DNA of 60,329 nt from Enterovibrio norvegicus FF-33 (GCF_000286835.2 NZ_AJYD02000013.1:728871-789199); one strand, 5' to 3'. Shown: positions 35,422-45,366, numbered from the stretch's first letter. Program-made: numbers and translations. Notes: generated by a model from the letters alone, not told the origin.

Positions 35422-37518
35422 ATGCTAAACCAACAGCAAATGACGCAAAGATTCACGACGTGGGGAATGGTATTTCTCACGTTTGTATTAGGCTGGTTTG
35501 CACCCACCGCAATGGCGAGCGGTTTGTTGAAACCGACAAACAGCCAACATCAAGACCTCACCATCGAAACCCACCGTGTTGATGTCGTTATCGAAGACGG
35601 CTACGCCACAACGTCCATCGAACAAGAATTCTTCAACCCAAACAATGATGCACTGGAAGCGCACTATTCTTTCCCTGTTCCCCAGCAGGCGGTTGTGGGG
35701 GAGTTTATCTATTGGATAGATGGCAAACCGGTGATTGCAGAAGCGGTTGCCAAAGATAAAGCCAGAGAGATCTATCAAGATCAGAAAGTTCAGGGTCGCG
35801 CTGCGGCAATCACAGAAAAAGACGAATACAAAACGTTCGAAATGCGGGTATTCCCGGTGTTACCTCAGCAAAGTGTCAAAGTAAAACTGGTGTATCTGCA
35901 AGATGCGTTGCTCGATCATGGCGTTGGACGGTATGTGTACCCGATGGAAGAGGGCGGTGTTGACGAGGAAAAAGCCTCCTTTTGGACGCGCAATGATGCG
36001 GTCGAGCAAGATTTCTCGTTTAACGTCACGCTGAAATCCGCGTATCCCGTTGACGGTGTGCGTTTGCCTTCGCATCCCAATGCCGCACTCACACAAGAAG
36101 CGTTAGGTGAGCACACGATTTGGAAGGCGCAAGTCGCCAATCAATCTGCAGCCGTGCTCGAAGAGGAAGGCACTACATCGTCACAAACTGCGCCAGTTTA
36201 CCGTTTGGATCAAGACATCGTGTTTTACTGGCGTTTACAAGATGGCTTGCCGGGTCGGTTGGACTTGGCGGCGCACCGTGACCCTGCTTCATCTAAGCGC
36301 GGTACCGTAAAGCTGACTTTCACGCCAGGAGATGACTTAGTCCCCGTTACTCAGGGTAGAGATTGGGTGTTTGTGTTAGATAAGTCTGGCTCGATGAGCG
36401 GGAAGTACTCAACGTTGGTAGAGGGTGTACGCCAAGGGCTTGATAGGTTGCCACAAGAAGATCGCTTCCGCGTATTGATGTTTGACAACACAACCCATGA
36501 TCTCACCAAAGGTTTTGTGTCAGCGACAAAAGCCAATGCAGAACAGGCTATACAAGCGATTGAGAGGGTTGAACCTGACAATGGAACCAATCTTTATGAA
36601 GGTTTGCATGCAGCGTTGAAAAATCTGGATCAAGATCGTCCCACTGGTGTCGTGCTGGTGACTGATGGCGTGGCTAACGTAGGCGTGACGGAAAAGCGTC
36701 AGTTCTTTACGTTGATGGAAAAACATGACGTTCGACTGTTCACTTTCATTATGGGAAACAGCGCCAATACGCCGCTGCTTGTGCCGATGACAAAGCTATC
36801 GAATGGCATTGCCACCTCGGTGTCGAATGCTGACGACATTATCGGCCATCTAATGAGTGTCACCAGCAAGTTGACACATCAGGCTTACCGTAATATTGAG
36901 TTGGATATTGACGGGGTAAAGGTGAGTGACATTACGCCAGAGCAAATCAGTAGCCTGTACCGAGGTGAGCAGTTGGTAGTGTTCGGCCACTACTTTAAGG
37001 CAGGCACGGCAAAAGTGACATTGAGCATGGATGTTGGTGGTGAAACGCGACGTTATATCACCAAGGTTACATTGCCAGAGACGGCGTTACGCAATCCTGA
37101 ACTGGAAAGAATGTGGGCGTTCTCTGCCATTCGTGATTTGCAGGCGCAGATGGATTATCTAGAGCAAAAAGATGGCGATAAAGAACAAGCCATTGAAGAC
37201 ATCGCGGTGGAATATGGATTACTGACCGACTACACCTCGCTGCTGGTGGTTGAAGAGCAAGCTTTCCAAGAGCTAGGCATTGACCGAAACAATCGCGCCC
37301 GTGTTACCGCTGAGCAGCGGGCTCGTGAAAAGCGTAGTGCTGAGTATGTTCAACCGACCAGGGCAGATTCTAGTCAGCCTATGTTTAGCCAACCGACGCC
37401 GACACACTCTGGTGGTGGAAGCGGTGGCAGTGGCGGTGGTAGTGTGAATTGGCTGGTATTTGTCGTGCTGGGGTTCGTGTTGGGAGGCAGACATGTGATG
37501 GTGAAGAAAGAACACTAG
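35422..37518 (+). CDS. VIT and vWA domain surface protein with Gly-rich C-terminal anchor
   Basis: A 698-residue exported protein. Residues 1-33 are a signal peptide ending APTAMA. A VIT domain (about 35-165; YSFPVPQQAVVGEF) is followed by a von Willebrand A domain with metal site DKSGSMSG (320-327) and VVLVTDGVANVG. The tail (664-698) is GGGSGGSGGGS, a hydrophobic helix starting VNWLVF, and the basic end VKKEH. Overall it resembles marine proteobacterial sortase-target proteins, but it has no LPxTG; the tail looks like a GlyGly-CTERM (rhombosortase) signal. AAGGAGG precedes the ATG. No sortase or rhombosortase gene is adjacent. Confidence 0.9.
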   Translation: MLNQQQMTQRFTTWGMVFLTFVLGWFAPTAMASGLLKPTNSQHQDLTIETHRVDVVIEDGYATTSIEQEFFNPNNDALEAHYSFPVPQQAVVGEFIYWIDGKPVIAEAVAKDKAREIYQDQKVQGRAAAITEKDEYKTFEMRVFPVLPQQSVKVKLVYLQDALLDHGVGRYVYPMEEGGVDEEKASFWTRNDAVEQDFSFNVTLKSAYPVDGVRLPSHPNAALTQEALGEHTIWKAQVANQSAAVLEEEGTTSSQTAPVYRLDQDIVFYWRLQDGLPGRLDLAAHRDPASSKRGTVKLTFTPGDDLVPVTQGRDWVFVLDKSGSMSGKYSTLVEGVRQGLDRLPQEDRFRVLMFDNTTHDLTKGFVSATKANAEQAIQAIERVEPDNGTNLYEGLHAALKNLDQDRPTGVVLVTDGVANVGVTEKRQFFTLMEKHDVRLFTFIMGNSANTPLLVPMTKLSNGIATSVSNADDIIGHLMSVTSKLTHQAYRNIELDIDGVKVSDITPEQISSLYRGEQLVVFGHYFKAGTAKVTLSMDVGGETRRYITKVTLPETALRNPELERMWAFSAIRDLQAQMDYLEQKDGDKEQAIEDIAVEYGLLTDYTSLLVVEEQAFQELGIDRNNRARVTAEQRAREKRSAEYVQPTRADSSQPMFSQPTPTHSGGGSGGSGGGSVNWLVFVVLGFVLGGRHVMVKKEH

Positions 37519-37538
37519 TGGCGCTAATTAATTGAAAA

Positions 37539-37576
37539 TAAGCGACAAGGCTGATGGGATCTGCCTTGTCGCTTTT
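37539..37576 (+). terminator. Terminator after VIT/vWA gene
   Basis: AAGCGACAAGGC / GCCTTGTCGCTT forms a perfect stem with a TGATGGGATCT loop and a short T run, 20 bases after the stop. Confidence 0.9.
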
Positions 37577-37913
37577 GCCTTTGGCATGAAAAATACCACG
37601 CAAAAACAAAGGCGGGCGCGTCACTTAGTGATCTGATTTACGACGATATGACGGCTGTATCGACAGGGACGCAAATTTTTCATGCAAACAAATTCAAAAT
37701 AAGTCTTTACAATAGCTCTGACTAGAGTAATATTGGCCTCGCTCTGTAAGTCAGAGTTATTAATAAAGCGTAAAGTAAAAGTAAAACCTCAGATTTCGTC
37801 ACTAGTTGTAGTTCTCTGTGTTTCCCTTAGCTTCATCGTCACATTAAATAATTCCAGCACAGTGCGTCGCATTAATGCGAATATTTTATGAATTCAAATA
37901 TAAGGGACACAAA
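37577..37913 (+). other. Cold-shock gene promoter and leader region
   Basis: About 340 non-coding bases upstream of the cold-shock gene. Cold-shock mRNAs usually have long structured leaders and this gap could hold one. It includes TCGCATTAATGCGA (37867-37880), a perfect 14-bp palindrome close to the ribosome-binding site TAAGGGA. I see no gene. Confidence 0.5.
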
Positions 37914-38126
37914 ATGTCTAACAAAACAACTGGTCTAGTAAAGTGGTTTAACGAAGATAAAGGTTTCGGTTTCATCACTCAAGACAACGGCGGCGCTGAC
38001 GTATTCGTTCACTTCCGTGCAATCGCTTCTGAAGGCTTCAAGACTTTGTCTGAAGGCCAAAAAGTATCTTTCGAAGTTGAGCAAGGCCAAAAAGGCCCAC
38101 AAGCTGCTAACGTAGTAGCTCTGTAA
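37914..38126 (+). CDS. Cold-shock protein (CspA family)
   Basis: A 70-residue single cold-shock domain. KGFGFIT (RNP1) and DVFVHF (RNP2) are the nucleic-acid-binding motifs. It binds single-stranded RNA or DNA and melts structures at low temperature. The start MSNKTTGLV follows TAAGGGA; a longer frame in the leader is not used. Several paralogues are usual in vibrios, so the exact number cannot be assigned. Confidence 0.96.
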   Translation: MSNKTTGLVKWFNEDKGFGFITQDNGGADVFVHFRAIASEGFKTLSEGQKVSFEVEQGQKGPQAANVVAL

Positions 38127-38135
38127 TTTCGAAAG

Positions 38136-38172
38136 ACAGCGCAGATGGCCATGCCATTTGCGCTACTTTTTT
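38136..38172 (+). terminator. Terminator after csp
   Basis: AGCGCAGATGG / CCATTTGCGCT forms a stem with one mismatch and a CCATG loop, followed by T-rich sequence, 10 bases after the stop. Confidence 0.88.
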
Positions 38173-38366
38173 ATCTGCACTACCAAAAATCTTCGAAATA
38201 CCCTCCTGTAAATATCTTGCTCCAATCCTTCTATCTCCAAACTAAATCCTAGATTTTCTTTGTTTTAACATCCGATTTTCATCATTTGTTCATCAAGCCT
38301 GTTTCTATTTTTTATAAAAAACATTGGCTTGTGTTTCACGTATTTACACGGCCGAACCATGCATTG

Positions 38367-39107
38367 TTAGGTTAAGCTCAAGCCACCATCCATCACCAAA
38401 GTGTGACCAACAACATAACTTGCTTGTTCTGAACTGAGCCAAAATATCGCTTTAGCGATTTCTTCTGGAATGGCGAATCTTCCGTTTGGCACTTGCTTGG
38501 AAACCGTTTCTCTCAATGCCGCACCCATGTCGGCCTGATGTTCTTCCCATCGCGGTGTCCAAGTCACACCAGGTGCAACGGCATTCACGCGAATACCACT
38601 TCTAATTGCTTCCACTGCGACTGAGCGAGTGAGACCTTCAATGCCGTGTTTGGTGGCAGAGTACATCGCTGCATTTGGGGTCGGGCGAACACCATTAACA
38701 GAACTCACATTGATGATTGCGCTACCTTCGGGCATCAAGTTGAGTTCATAGCGCAAGCACACTGCGTGTAGCCAGAAATCACCAATCATGGTGCTATATA
38801 GCGCATCAATGGGCACGTTAGCAAAGTCACCACGAGATTCTAGCTTTGGTGAGGCATTGTTGACGGCAACATCTAAGTGACCGTAATTTTCTCTGATGTA
38901 GCCAAAGAAACGATCGACTTGCTGAACGTCTTTTAGATCAACGGGCAGGTAGTCGATTGACGATAGTTGAGGATGACGAGCCAATACCTTGTTCCACTTA
39001 TCTTCGTTACGTGAGCAGGTAATGACTTTAAAGCCAGCTTGGTGAAAGGCGAGAACTGTGTGGAGGCCAATACCACTGCTGCCTCCGGTGACAAGGACTA
39101 TTTTCAT
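38367..39107 (-). CDS. Short-chain dehydrogenase/reductase (SDR)
   Basis: A 246-residue classical SDR. GGSSGIG binds the dinucleotide, NNAS is the structural motif, and SSVNG plus YSATKHG hold the catalytic Ser-Tyr-Lys. The protein is cytoplasmic; its substrate is unknown. GGAGCGCGC precedes the ATG. The next upstream gene on the same strand starts 33 bases away and the two may be co-transcribed. Confidence 0.92.
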   Translation of the reverse strand: MKIVLVTGGSSGIGLHTVLAFHQAGFKVITCSRNEDKWNKVLARHPQLSSIDYLPVDLKDVQQVDRFFGYIRENYGHLDVAVNNASPKLESRGDFANVPIDALYSTMIGDFWLHAVCLRYELNLMPEGSAIINVSSVNGVRPTPNAAMYSATKHGIEGLTRSVAVEAIRSGIRVNAVAPGVTWTPRWEEHQADMGAALRETVSKQVPNGRFAIPEEIAKAIFWLSSEQASYVVGHTLVMDGGLSLT

Positions 39108-39139
39108 GCGCGCTCCGGTTGGAGTAAGAGGGCGCTTGG

Positions 39140-39829
39140 CTAGCGGTGCGTGAAAATATCATCCAGCATTAACTTCTTTGTTCCGCGGACTTTTCTCTGT
39201 TCTTCGTGTTCATCGTAAAATTGCTGCTCGCCAAGCATTGAAATAATATCGAAGAAGTAGTTAATGCTACCTCTTTGATTATTCATTGTTTTAAGCATAG
39301 CATCGCAGAAAATTTCCGGGTTGGTATGGGTCAAGTTAGACGCAATTTTGCCAACTTGCTGGCAAGAATATACGGTTCGAGGTTTGTCTAATGCATGTGC
39401 AAGATTGATGCATTCTGTCCATTGTTCGCCTCGAAGCGCAGTCCAAATGCGGTTTGCAACTTGTAAGCGTTCCTCCAGTGGCGTATTGGCGAGCGATTTT
39501 ACGAAAAAACGTTGTTTTTCTAGCACAATTTTCCGGTTCATTCGTTCGGACGCAATGTAAGCACGGGTGAGCATGGGCATAGAGACGAGATAAAGCAGCA
39601 GTGTGACGCTAAGTGTGGCAATAAAAAAGGTGTCGTCCGTTAATCCGAAGTAGTAACACGAGGCGGTGGTGATCGCGGCAAACAGCAGGAAGGCCATAGA
39701 GATCCCTAACCGCGCATACCACTTAGATGTCGCTACAAAGTCAGGTGTTTGTTGGTTGAGCGTGTGAAATGAAACACCTATAAATTCCATGTCTGGATAT
39801 TCAGGGACAGGGAATTGTTCCTGATGCAT
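39140..39829 (-). CDS. Hypothetical two-helix membrane protein
   Basis: A 229-residue protein with two central membrane helices (about 41-62 and 69-90) and a cytoplasmic C-terminal helical domain (about 95-229). I do not recognise the family. AAGGAG precedes the ATG. It is followed by an SDR gene on the same strand with 33 bases between them. Confidence 0.7.
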   Translation of the reverse strand: MHQEQFPVPEYPDMEFIGVSFHTLNQQTPDFVATSKWYARLGISMAFLLFAAITTASCYYFGLTDDTFFIATLSVTLLLYLVSMPMLTRAYIASERMNRKIVLEKQRFFVKSLANTPLEERLQVANRIWTALRGEQWTECINLAHALDKPRTVYSCQQVGKIASNLTHTNPEIFCDAMLKTMNNQRGSINYFFDIISMLGEQQFYDEHEEQRKVRGTKKLMLDDIFTHR

Positions 39830-40018
39830 AACAACTCTCCTTCAATGTGCTCGTGATACGTTACACGATACCCATTTTTGTAAGAAAGTTGTTATTTCAT
39901 ATCAATAAAACGAAAAATAATCGCGTGTTTTTTGTGAGCAATAGAAATGCCTTATGCTTTCTATCGCTATTATTTTCTGGGCAATAGTGAGCAAGCTTGC
40001 TTGCCATGTTGCTATGCC

Positions 40019-40669
40019 TCAATCATTTCCGCTTTGATTTACCCAGCCTTGTTCAAACGCGTATTTGACTAACCCTGCGGTTGATGTGACCCCAAGTTTC
40101 TTTTTGACGCGAAGACGGTGGGTTTCAACCGTTCGAACACTGATGTCTAATTCTCGGGCAATGGTTTTGTTGCAGGCACCATTGGCGATGAGGATCAGTA
40201 CATCTTTTTCTCGGGGGGTAGGAAGGATGTCATCGTGATCTTTATTCTCTAATTCGCTCATGCTTTCCATGAGAGTTTCTGACACTCCAGCACTAAAATA
40301 AGAACCGCCATTGGCGATAATATCGAGAGCTTGTACCAGCTCCTGTGAGGATACGTCTTTCAATACATAACCTTTTGCGCCACCACGCATCGCGGTCATG
40401 ATGTACTCTTTGTTGTTGTGCATGCTGAGGATCACCACTTTGATCTCAGGCGCTTTGTCTCTCAATACGGAGAGTACTTCCAGTCCTGATTTATGGGGCA
40501 TGGAAATATCCGTGAGGAGTATATCTGGCTTGAGAGAGAGGGCTTTATCAATGGCACTATCGCCGTCGTTAGCTGCCCCGAGTATGCTGAACTGAGGTTG
40601 CCTGGACAGTCGTTCTATCAGTCCATCCTGAAGCAGCACATGATCATCTGCGAGTAAAAGCGTGGTCAT
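40019..40669 (-). CDS. NarL/FixJ-type response regulator
   Basis: A 216-residue regulator. Receiver domain residues 1-120 with phospho-acceptor Asp54 (LLTDISMPHK) and LSMHNN; LuxR-type HTH about 150-212 (LPTPREKDVLILIANG, IARELDISVRTVETHR). It pairs with the kinase 58 bases upstream on the same strand. AGGAGAG precedes ATG. Its probable target is the divergent TRAP operon at 42330 (inference). Confidence 0.95.
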   Translation of the reverse strand: MTTLLLADDHVLLQDGLIERLSRQPQFSILGAANDGDSAIDKALSLKPDILLTDISMPHKSGLEVLSVLRDKAPEIKVVILSMHNNKEYIMTAMRGGAKGYVLKDVSSQELVQALDIIANGGSYFSAGVSETLMESMSELENKDHDDILPTPREKDVLILIANGACNKTIARELDISVRTVETHRLRVKKKLGVTSTAGLVKYAFEQGWVNQSGND

Positions 40670-40727
40670 TGGTTCTCTCCTTGTTGATTTGCCATCTTTT
40701 CTTCCTTAGCAATCCTTGCGAGCGCCT

Positions 40728-42101
40728 CTAATGTGCAATGGGAAGAATGGCTCTGACTTCAGTACCTTGATCGATTAGGCTGCTGATAGAAAAAATCCCA
40801 TCCAAATTCTCAATACGCTCGCGCATATTTTTCAATCCCATTGATTGCGCATTATGGCTCACCTTGATGTCTTCAAAGCCAACACCGTCATCTGCAATGG
40901 TCAATACAATTTCACCTTCCTCTTGTTGAAGGATAATGTCGACGGCTTTTGCGTGTGCATGCTTTTCGGCATTGTGCAGTGCTTCCTGAGCCACACGATA
41001 GAGGGTGATTTCGGCAGACTTTGACACCTCGTCCATATTGAGATGATGTTCAAAAATCACATGCATTCCTGAACGTTCAGTCACTTCTTTGGCCAGATCG
41101 TCCAAAGCGGCAAGTAAGCCCAAGTCGTCCAACAGGGCAGGGCGTAAATCTTTTGAGATACGTCTGAGTTCTCTGACGGCTTCATTGAGCGTGGCTTGGC
41201 CCAGCGCGACATTTTGATTTCGTTCTTCATTGGTTTTCGCATCTTTAATGCTGTCTAGACGGTATTTCACTGAGACCAGAATTTGGTTGATGCCATCATG
41301 CAGTTCGCGGGCAACCCGTGTTCTTTCCTCTTCTTGAGATTCAATCAGTTGCCGATTCAAAGCTTGTAGCTTTTGGTCCGCCAATTCTCGCGCACTAATA
41401 TGAATACTGGTGGCAAGGCTGGCCACAATACCGATGGTGATAATCAGCGCAATGCCGAGACCAATGAAGGTCTTGCTGATGGTTTCGTCTATTTTTCCAT
41501 GTACCGATGTGACCTGGGTGTCGATATCATCAATGTATACACCCGTGCCAACCATCCAGCCCCACTTGTCCAGCCCAATCGCATAACTCAGCTTTTTGAC
41601 TTGTTCTTTTCTTGATGGTTTATGCCAGTAGTACTCAACAAAACCACCCCCTTGTTGGGCGCTGAGTATCAAGGCTTGTAGCAATTTGAAACCGCGATTG
41701 TCTTCCACATCCCAGATGTTTTGACCCACCATTTCAGGTTGATAAGGCAACACGAGGTTGGTGCCATCATAGGTGTAAGCGAAGAAGTACCCGTCTTCTC
41801 CGAAAGTGAGATTATTCAATATATCGATGACAGCTTGCTTGGCGTTGTCATCATTTTCGTTAGCGCTGTCATAAATTGGTGCAATAGAAGCACGAGCCAG
41901 TTCGACGTATTTGAGCAGTTCTTGTTTCTTAGACAGTAAGGTTTCAGAACGGATTAAATTCGCCTGATTTTTAGACAGGGTGTCAGATTGGATCACCACT
42001 AATCCAATAATTAGCCCAAACATCAATAGCAACGGCAGCATCGCCAGAATCAATATTTTGATCCGAATGGGCATGCTCATGCCTGATAACGTCGTCAACA
42101 T
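40728..42101 (-). CDS. Sensor histidine kinase with Cache domain
   Basis: A 457-residue kinase. Two membrane helices (about 14-37 and 212-234) flank a periplasmic sCache_2 domain (about 45-200; GEDGYFFAYTYDGTNLVLP, GLDKWGWMVGTGVYIDDID). The HisKA_3 domain has His268 in ARELHDGINQ, and the HATPase has LYRVAQEALHNAEKHAHA and DDGVGF. sCache_2 sensors next to TRAP transporters often bind small carboxylates such as pyruvate or other keto acids. It forms a NarL-type pair with the next gene and is divergent from a TakP-like transporter, so it probably senses the transported acid. Confidence 0.94.
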   Translation of the reverse strand: MLTTLSGMSMPIRIKILILAMLPLLLMFGLIIGLVVIQSDTLSKNQANLIRSETLLSKKQELLKYVELARASIAPIYDSANENDDNAKQAVIDILNNLTFGEDGYFFAYTYDGTNLVLPYQPEMVGQNIWDVEDNRGFKLLQALILSAQQGGGFVEYYWHKPSRKEQVKKLSYAIGLDKWGWMVGTGVYIDDIDTQVTSVHGKIDETISKTFIGLGIALIITIGIVASLATSIHISARELADQKLQALNRQLIESQEEERTRVARELHDGINQILVSVKYRLDSIKDAKTNEERNQNVALGQATLNEAVRELRRISKDLRPALLDDLGLLAALDDLAKEVTERSGMHVIFEHHLNMDEVSKSAEITLYRVAQEALHNAEKHAHAKAVDIILQQEEGEIVLTIADDGVGFEDIKVSHNAQSMGLKNMRERIENLDGIFSISSLIDQGTEVRAILPIAH

Positions 42102-42329
42102 AATTCCGTTTGTTGTTAGGTTTTCACTCGGCTACGTGAAACTACGTAGCCCTATTACGCAATCCTATGGACAGTAAGTCCGTTTTCTAACTGATATTTT
42201 TTTCTAAGTTGCAGGGATAGTCTAGACGGTAACAAATTATTAACAGTCTCAATGTGCTGTAAACCTCAACCAGAAAAGCAGCAACACAATACATCCTAAA
42301 CAGTGATGCTGCGCACCAAGGAGTGGACA

Positions 42330-43382
42330 ATGAATAGGCCAATCTCGACGACTTTAAAAGCTATTGCCATCGCGACACTTTGCGTTTCAGGTTCTGCATT
42401 GGCAGACAAAATATTGCTGAAAACCCCGATTGCGTTTGGTACGCATTTGCCGGCACTCGGTACGCCGATCAAATGGGTGTCTGAACGTATTCAGCCTGTC
42501 ACTGGAAACACCATCAAGATGAAAGTGTATGAGCCGGGTAAACTGGTTGCACCGCTAGAAATTCTTGATGCAGTTTCCAGTGGCAAAGTGAATTCTGGGT
42601 ATGCGACCGCTGGCTATTGGCAAGGAAAAATGCCGGCGGCAGCGTTGTTTTCTGCAGTGCCTTTTGGTCCTGAAGCACCGGAATATATGGCGTGGTTGTT
42701 TTACGGTAATGGCTTGAAGCTCTATCAAGGCATGTATGACGAAGCAGGCTATAACGTGAAAGTGCTGCCGTGCGCCATTATCTCGCCAGAGACCTCGGGC
42801 TGGTTCAAAAAGCCAATCGACAAACCGGAAGATCTGAAAGGGTTAACCATGCGTTTCTTTGGTCTTGGCGGTCAAGTCATGGAGAAACTGGGTGTAGGTA
42901 CGGTGCAGCTGCCGGGCGGTGAGATCTTTGGTGCGTTAGAGAAAGGAGCCATTGATGCCAGCGAGTTTTCTCAGCCAGCCATCGATCAACGTTTAGGCTT
43001 TCATAAAATCGTCAAATATAACTACTTCCCCGGTTGGCACCAGCAAGCCACTGTCTTTGAGCTTCTGATCAACAAAGACACGTGGAATAAGATGGATGAA
43101 GACCAACAAGCCGGGATTGAAACGTTGTGCCTAGCATCAATGACCAACTCCATTGCTGAAGGTGAGTCAATGCAGTTTGAAGCGATGCAAAAAGCCCAAG
43201 AGCAGGGCGTTGAACTTCGCTATTGGAATGACGACATGCTGAACCTGTTCCAAACCACATGGCTAGACGTGGTAGAGGAGCAAAAAGCGGATCCTTACTT
43301 CAACAAGGTGTGGAAAGATATGTCTGACTTCCGCCAGAACTACCAAATCTGGGCATCAAAAGGTTTCCTTCCTCGCAATTAA
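42330..43382 (+). CDS. TRAP substrate-binding protein, TakP (2-oxo acid) type
   Basis: A 350-residue periplasmic binding protein with a signal peptide ending GSALA (about residue 26). KKPIDKPEDLKGLTMRFFG, GAIDASEFSQPAIDQ and the GYWQGKMP segment place it in the TakP-like subgroup, which binds 2-oxo acids such as pyruvate. GGAG sits before this ATG; a longer frame is rejected. It leads a dctP-dctQ-dctM operon under likely control of the divergent two-component system. Confidence 0.92.
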   Translation: MNRPISTTLKAIAIATLCVSGSALADKILLKTPIAFGTHLPALGTPIKWVSERIQPVTGNTIKMKVYEPGKLVAPLEILDAVSSGKVNSGYATAGYWQGKMPAAALFSAVPFGPEAPEYMAWLFYGNGLKLYQGMYDEAGYNVKVLPCAIISPETSGWFKKPIDKPEDLKGLTMRFFGLGGQVMEKLGVGTVQLPGGEIFGALEKGAIDASEFSQPAIDQRLGFHKIVKYNYFPGWHQQATVFELLINKDTWNKMDEDQQAGIETLCLASMTNSIAEGESMQFEAMQKAQEQGVELRYWNDDMLNLFQTTWLDVVEEQKADPYFNKVWKDMSDFRQNYQIWASKGFLPRN

Positions 43383-43451
43383 GACCCCTGTGGTTTCGGG
43401 CAGCAGGACGCTGCCCGTTTATTCGTTTTAACCTGGGTGAAGGAGCACATC

Positions 43452-43994
43452 ATGACCCAGCCTTCTCACTCGCTTCCTGCTTCACCGCTTGCAGACAGCA
43501 TTGAGCAAGTCGTTCGTATCGTCGGGCGCACTTTTGCTTGGAGCTATCTGTTATTGATTGCGGTTATCATCACGCAGGTAGTGCTTCGTAAGGTCTTTAA
43601 TAACGGCCAGATTGCCTTAGAAGAACTGCAATGGCATCTCTACGCCATTGGCGTTTTATTCGGGTTGTCTTACGCCGAAATCACCGGCACTCATGTGAGG
43701 GTCGATATCTTCTATCACCGCTTTTCGGCAAGAAAGAAAGCGTGGGTTGAAATCATCACCGTTCTGTTTTTTGTTTGGCCATTCGCCTACGTGATTTTCA
43801 TTCCTTCACTCGACTTTGTTTATGAAGCATGGCGTGTCGATGAACGATCTAATGCACCGTCAGGATTACCTTGGCGCTGGCTAATCAAATCTGCCATTCC
43901 ATTTAGTGTTGCGCTGTTGGCATTCGCCAGTTTTGCTCGGCTACTTCGCGCTGTCGCCTTGTTGCGTCAGGGAGGCTCGCATGGAAGCAAATGA
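43452..43994 (+). CDS. TRAP small permease (DctQ family)
   Basis: A 180-residue protein with four membrane segments and the DctQ pattern ALEELQWHLYAIGVLFGLSYA. AGGAG precedes the ATG. It overlaps the following dctM by 14 bases, a sign of translational coupling. This transporter subgroup often carries the larger membrane subunit downstream as here. Confidence 0.92.
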   Translation: MTQPSHSLPASPLADSIEQVVRIVGRTFAWSYLLLIAVIITQVVLRKVFNNGQIALEELQWHLYAIGVLFGLSYAEITGTHVRVDIFYHRFSARKKAWVEIITVLFFVWPFAYVIFIPSLDFVYEAWRVDERSNAPSGLPWRWLIKSAIPFSVALLAFASFARLLRAVALLRQGGSHGSK

Positions 43995-45366
43995 AATTCT
44001 TATTCTGGCGATGTTCGGTAGTTTTGTTTTGCTCCTTTTTATCGGCATTCCTGTTGCTTGGGTCTTGGGCGGGGTAGGCGTCGCATTTGCCATCATTGGT
44101 TACTACAGTGACCTGTATTTTGATACATGGACGGGCTTAGATTTCACCACGCTGGGTTTGGTGGTTAACCGTTTATTCAAAATCATGGATAACTGGATAT
44201 TGGTGGCGCTACCCATGTTTATCTTTATGGGGAATATGCTCGACAGATCCGGTGTCGCGGACCGATTGATGCAAGCGATGCAAGCATTGTTTGGTCGTGT
44301 CCGAGGTGGGCTGGCGATCTCCGTGATGGCGATTGGTATTATCCTTGCGGCTTCAACAGGGATCATCGGTGCGTCGGTCGTATTGCTGGCGACCATGTCT
44401 TTACCGGCCATGATCAAGCAAGGTTACAGTTTGCCTTTGGCACTGGGTACGGTTGCTTCTGCGGGAACTCTGGGGATCTTGTTACCTCCATCGATCATGC
44501 TAGTGATCATGGCAGATCAGCTTGGCTTGTCTGTGGGTGATTTGTTCATGGGTGCGATGTTCCCAGGTCTGATGCTGGGTGCTATCTACATTGTCTATTT
44601 GCTCCTGATTGGTGTGTTGAAACCGCAATCTGCGCCACTGCCAGAAAACGCAAAACGCGCTGATTGGGAGGTGATCAAAGATGTGGCCAAAGCGATTGTG
44701 CCAACCTTTGCACTGATCATTGCAGTACTGGGGTCGATTTTCGCAGGTATTGCGACGCCGACAGAAGCGTCTGGTGTTGGGGCGTTTGGTGCGATTTTAC
44801 TCGCGATGTATTACAAGCGTTTCTCGCTGGCTGTGCTGAAAGATGTTTTGCTGGATAGCTACAAAACCACGGCGTACATTTTTGCGATATTTATCGGTGC
44901 AACGTGTTTTGCACTGGTGCTTCGTGAATTGGGTGGGGATGAATTTATCGAGCAAGCGTTTGAGGCCTTACCCTTTGGCCCTTATGGCATTGTCGCTTTC
45001 ATTCTATTGGTCATTTTCCTGCTCGGCTTCTTTCTCGATTGGATTGAAATCACCTTGATTGTGTTGCCATTACTGGCGCCTGTCGTGATGGGTCTCGATC
45101 TGGATATCGGTACGTATCCGGGGTTGGATAATGCTGAACTGGTATGGTTCGTGATGTTGGTTGCGATGGCATTGCAAACCAGTTTTCTGACACCGCCCGT
45201 TGGGTTTGCTTTGTTTTACCTAAAAGGGGTGTGTCCGCCGGAAGTGAAGCTGATGGATATCTATAAAGGCGTCGTACCTTTTATCATTCTTCAGCTAATT
45301 GCCTTGGTGGTCTTGGTGATGTGGCCCAATTTGATACTTTGGTTACCATCAATTGCCTATGGGTAA
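43981..45366 (+). CDS. TRAP large permease (DctM family)
   Basis: A 461-residue protein with about 12 membrane segments. ALPMFIFMGNMLDRSGVADR, GTLGILLPPSIML and FLTPPVGFALFYLKGV are family motifs. It starts within dctQ (ATG at 43981; a longer frame of 25 extra residues is a shadow in dctQ). It ends the operon, with a strong terminator 45 bases later. It moves the acid delivered by the TakP-like protein, coupled to sodium. Confidence 0.95.
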   Translation: MEANEILILAMFGSFVLLLFIGIPVAWVLGGVGVAFAIIGYYSDLYFDTWTGLDFTTLGLVVNRLFKIMDNWILVALPMFIFMGNMLDRSGVADRLMQAMQALFGRVRGGLAISVMAIGIILAASTGIIGASVVLLATMSLPAMIKQGYSLPLALGTVASAGTLGILLPPSIMLVIMADQLGLSVGDLFMGAMFPGLMLGAIYIVYLLLIGVLKPQSAPLPENAKRADWEVIKDVAKAIVPTFALIIAVLGSIFAGIATPTEASGVGAFGAILLAMYYKRFSLAVLKDVLLDSYKTTAYIFAIFIGATCFALVLRELGGDEFIEQAFEALPFGPYGIVAFILLVIFLLGFFLDWIEITLIVLPLLAPVVMGLDLDIGTYPGLDNAELVWFVMLVAMALQTSFLTPPVGFALFYLKGVCPPEVKLMDIYKGVVPFIILQLIALVVLVMWPNLILWLPSIAYG

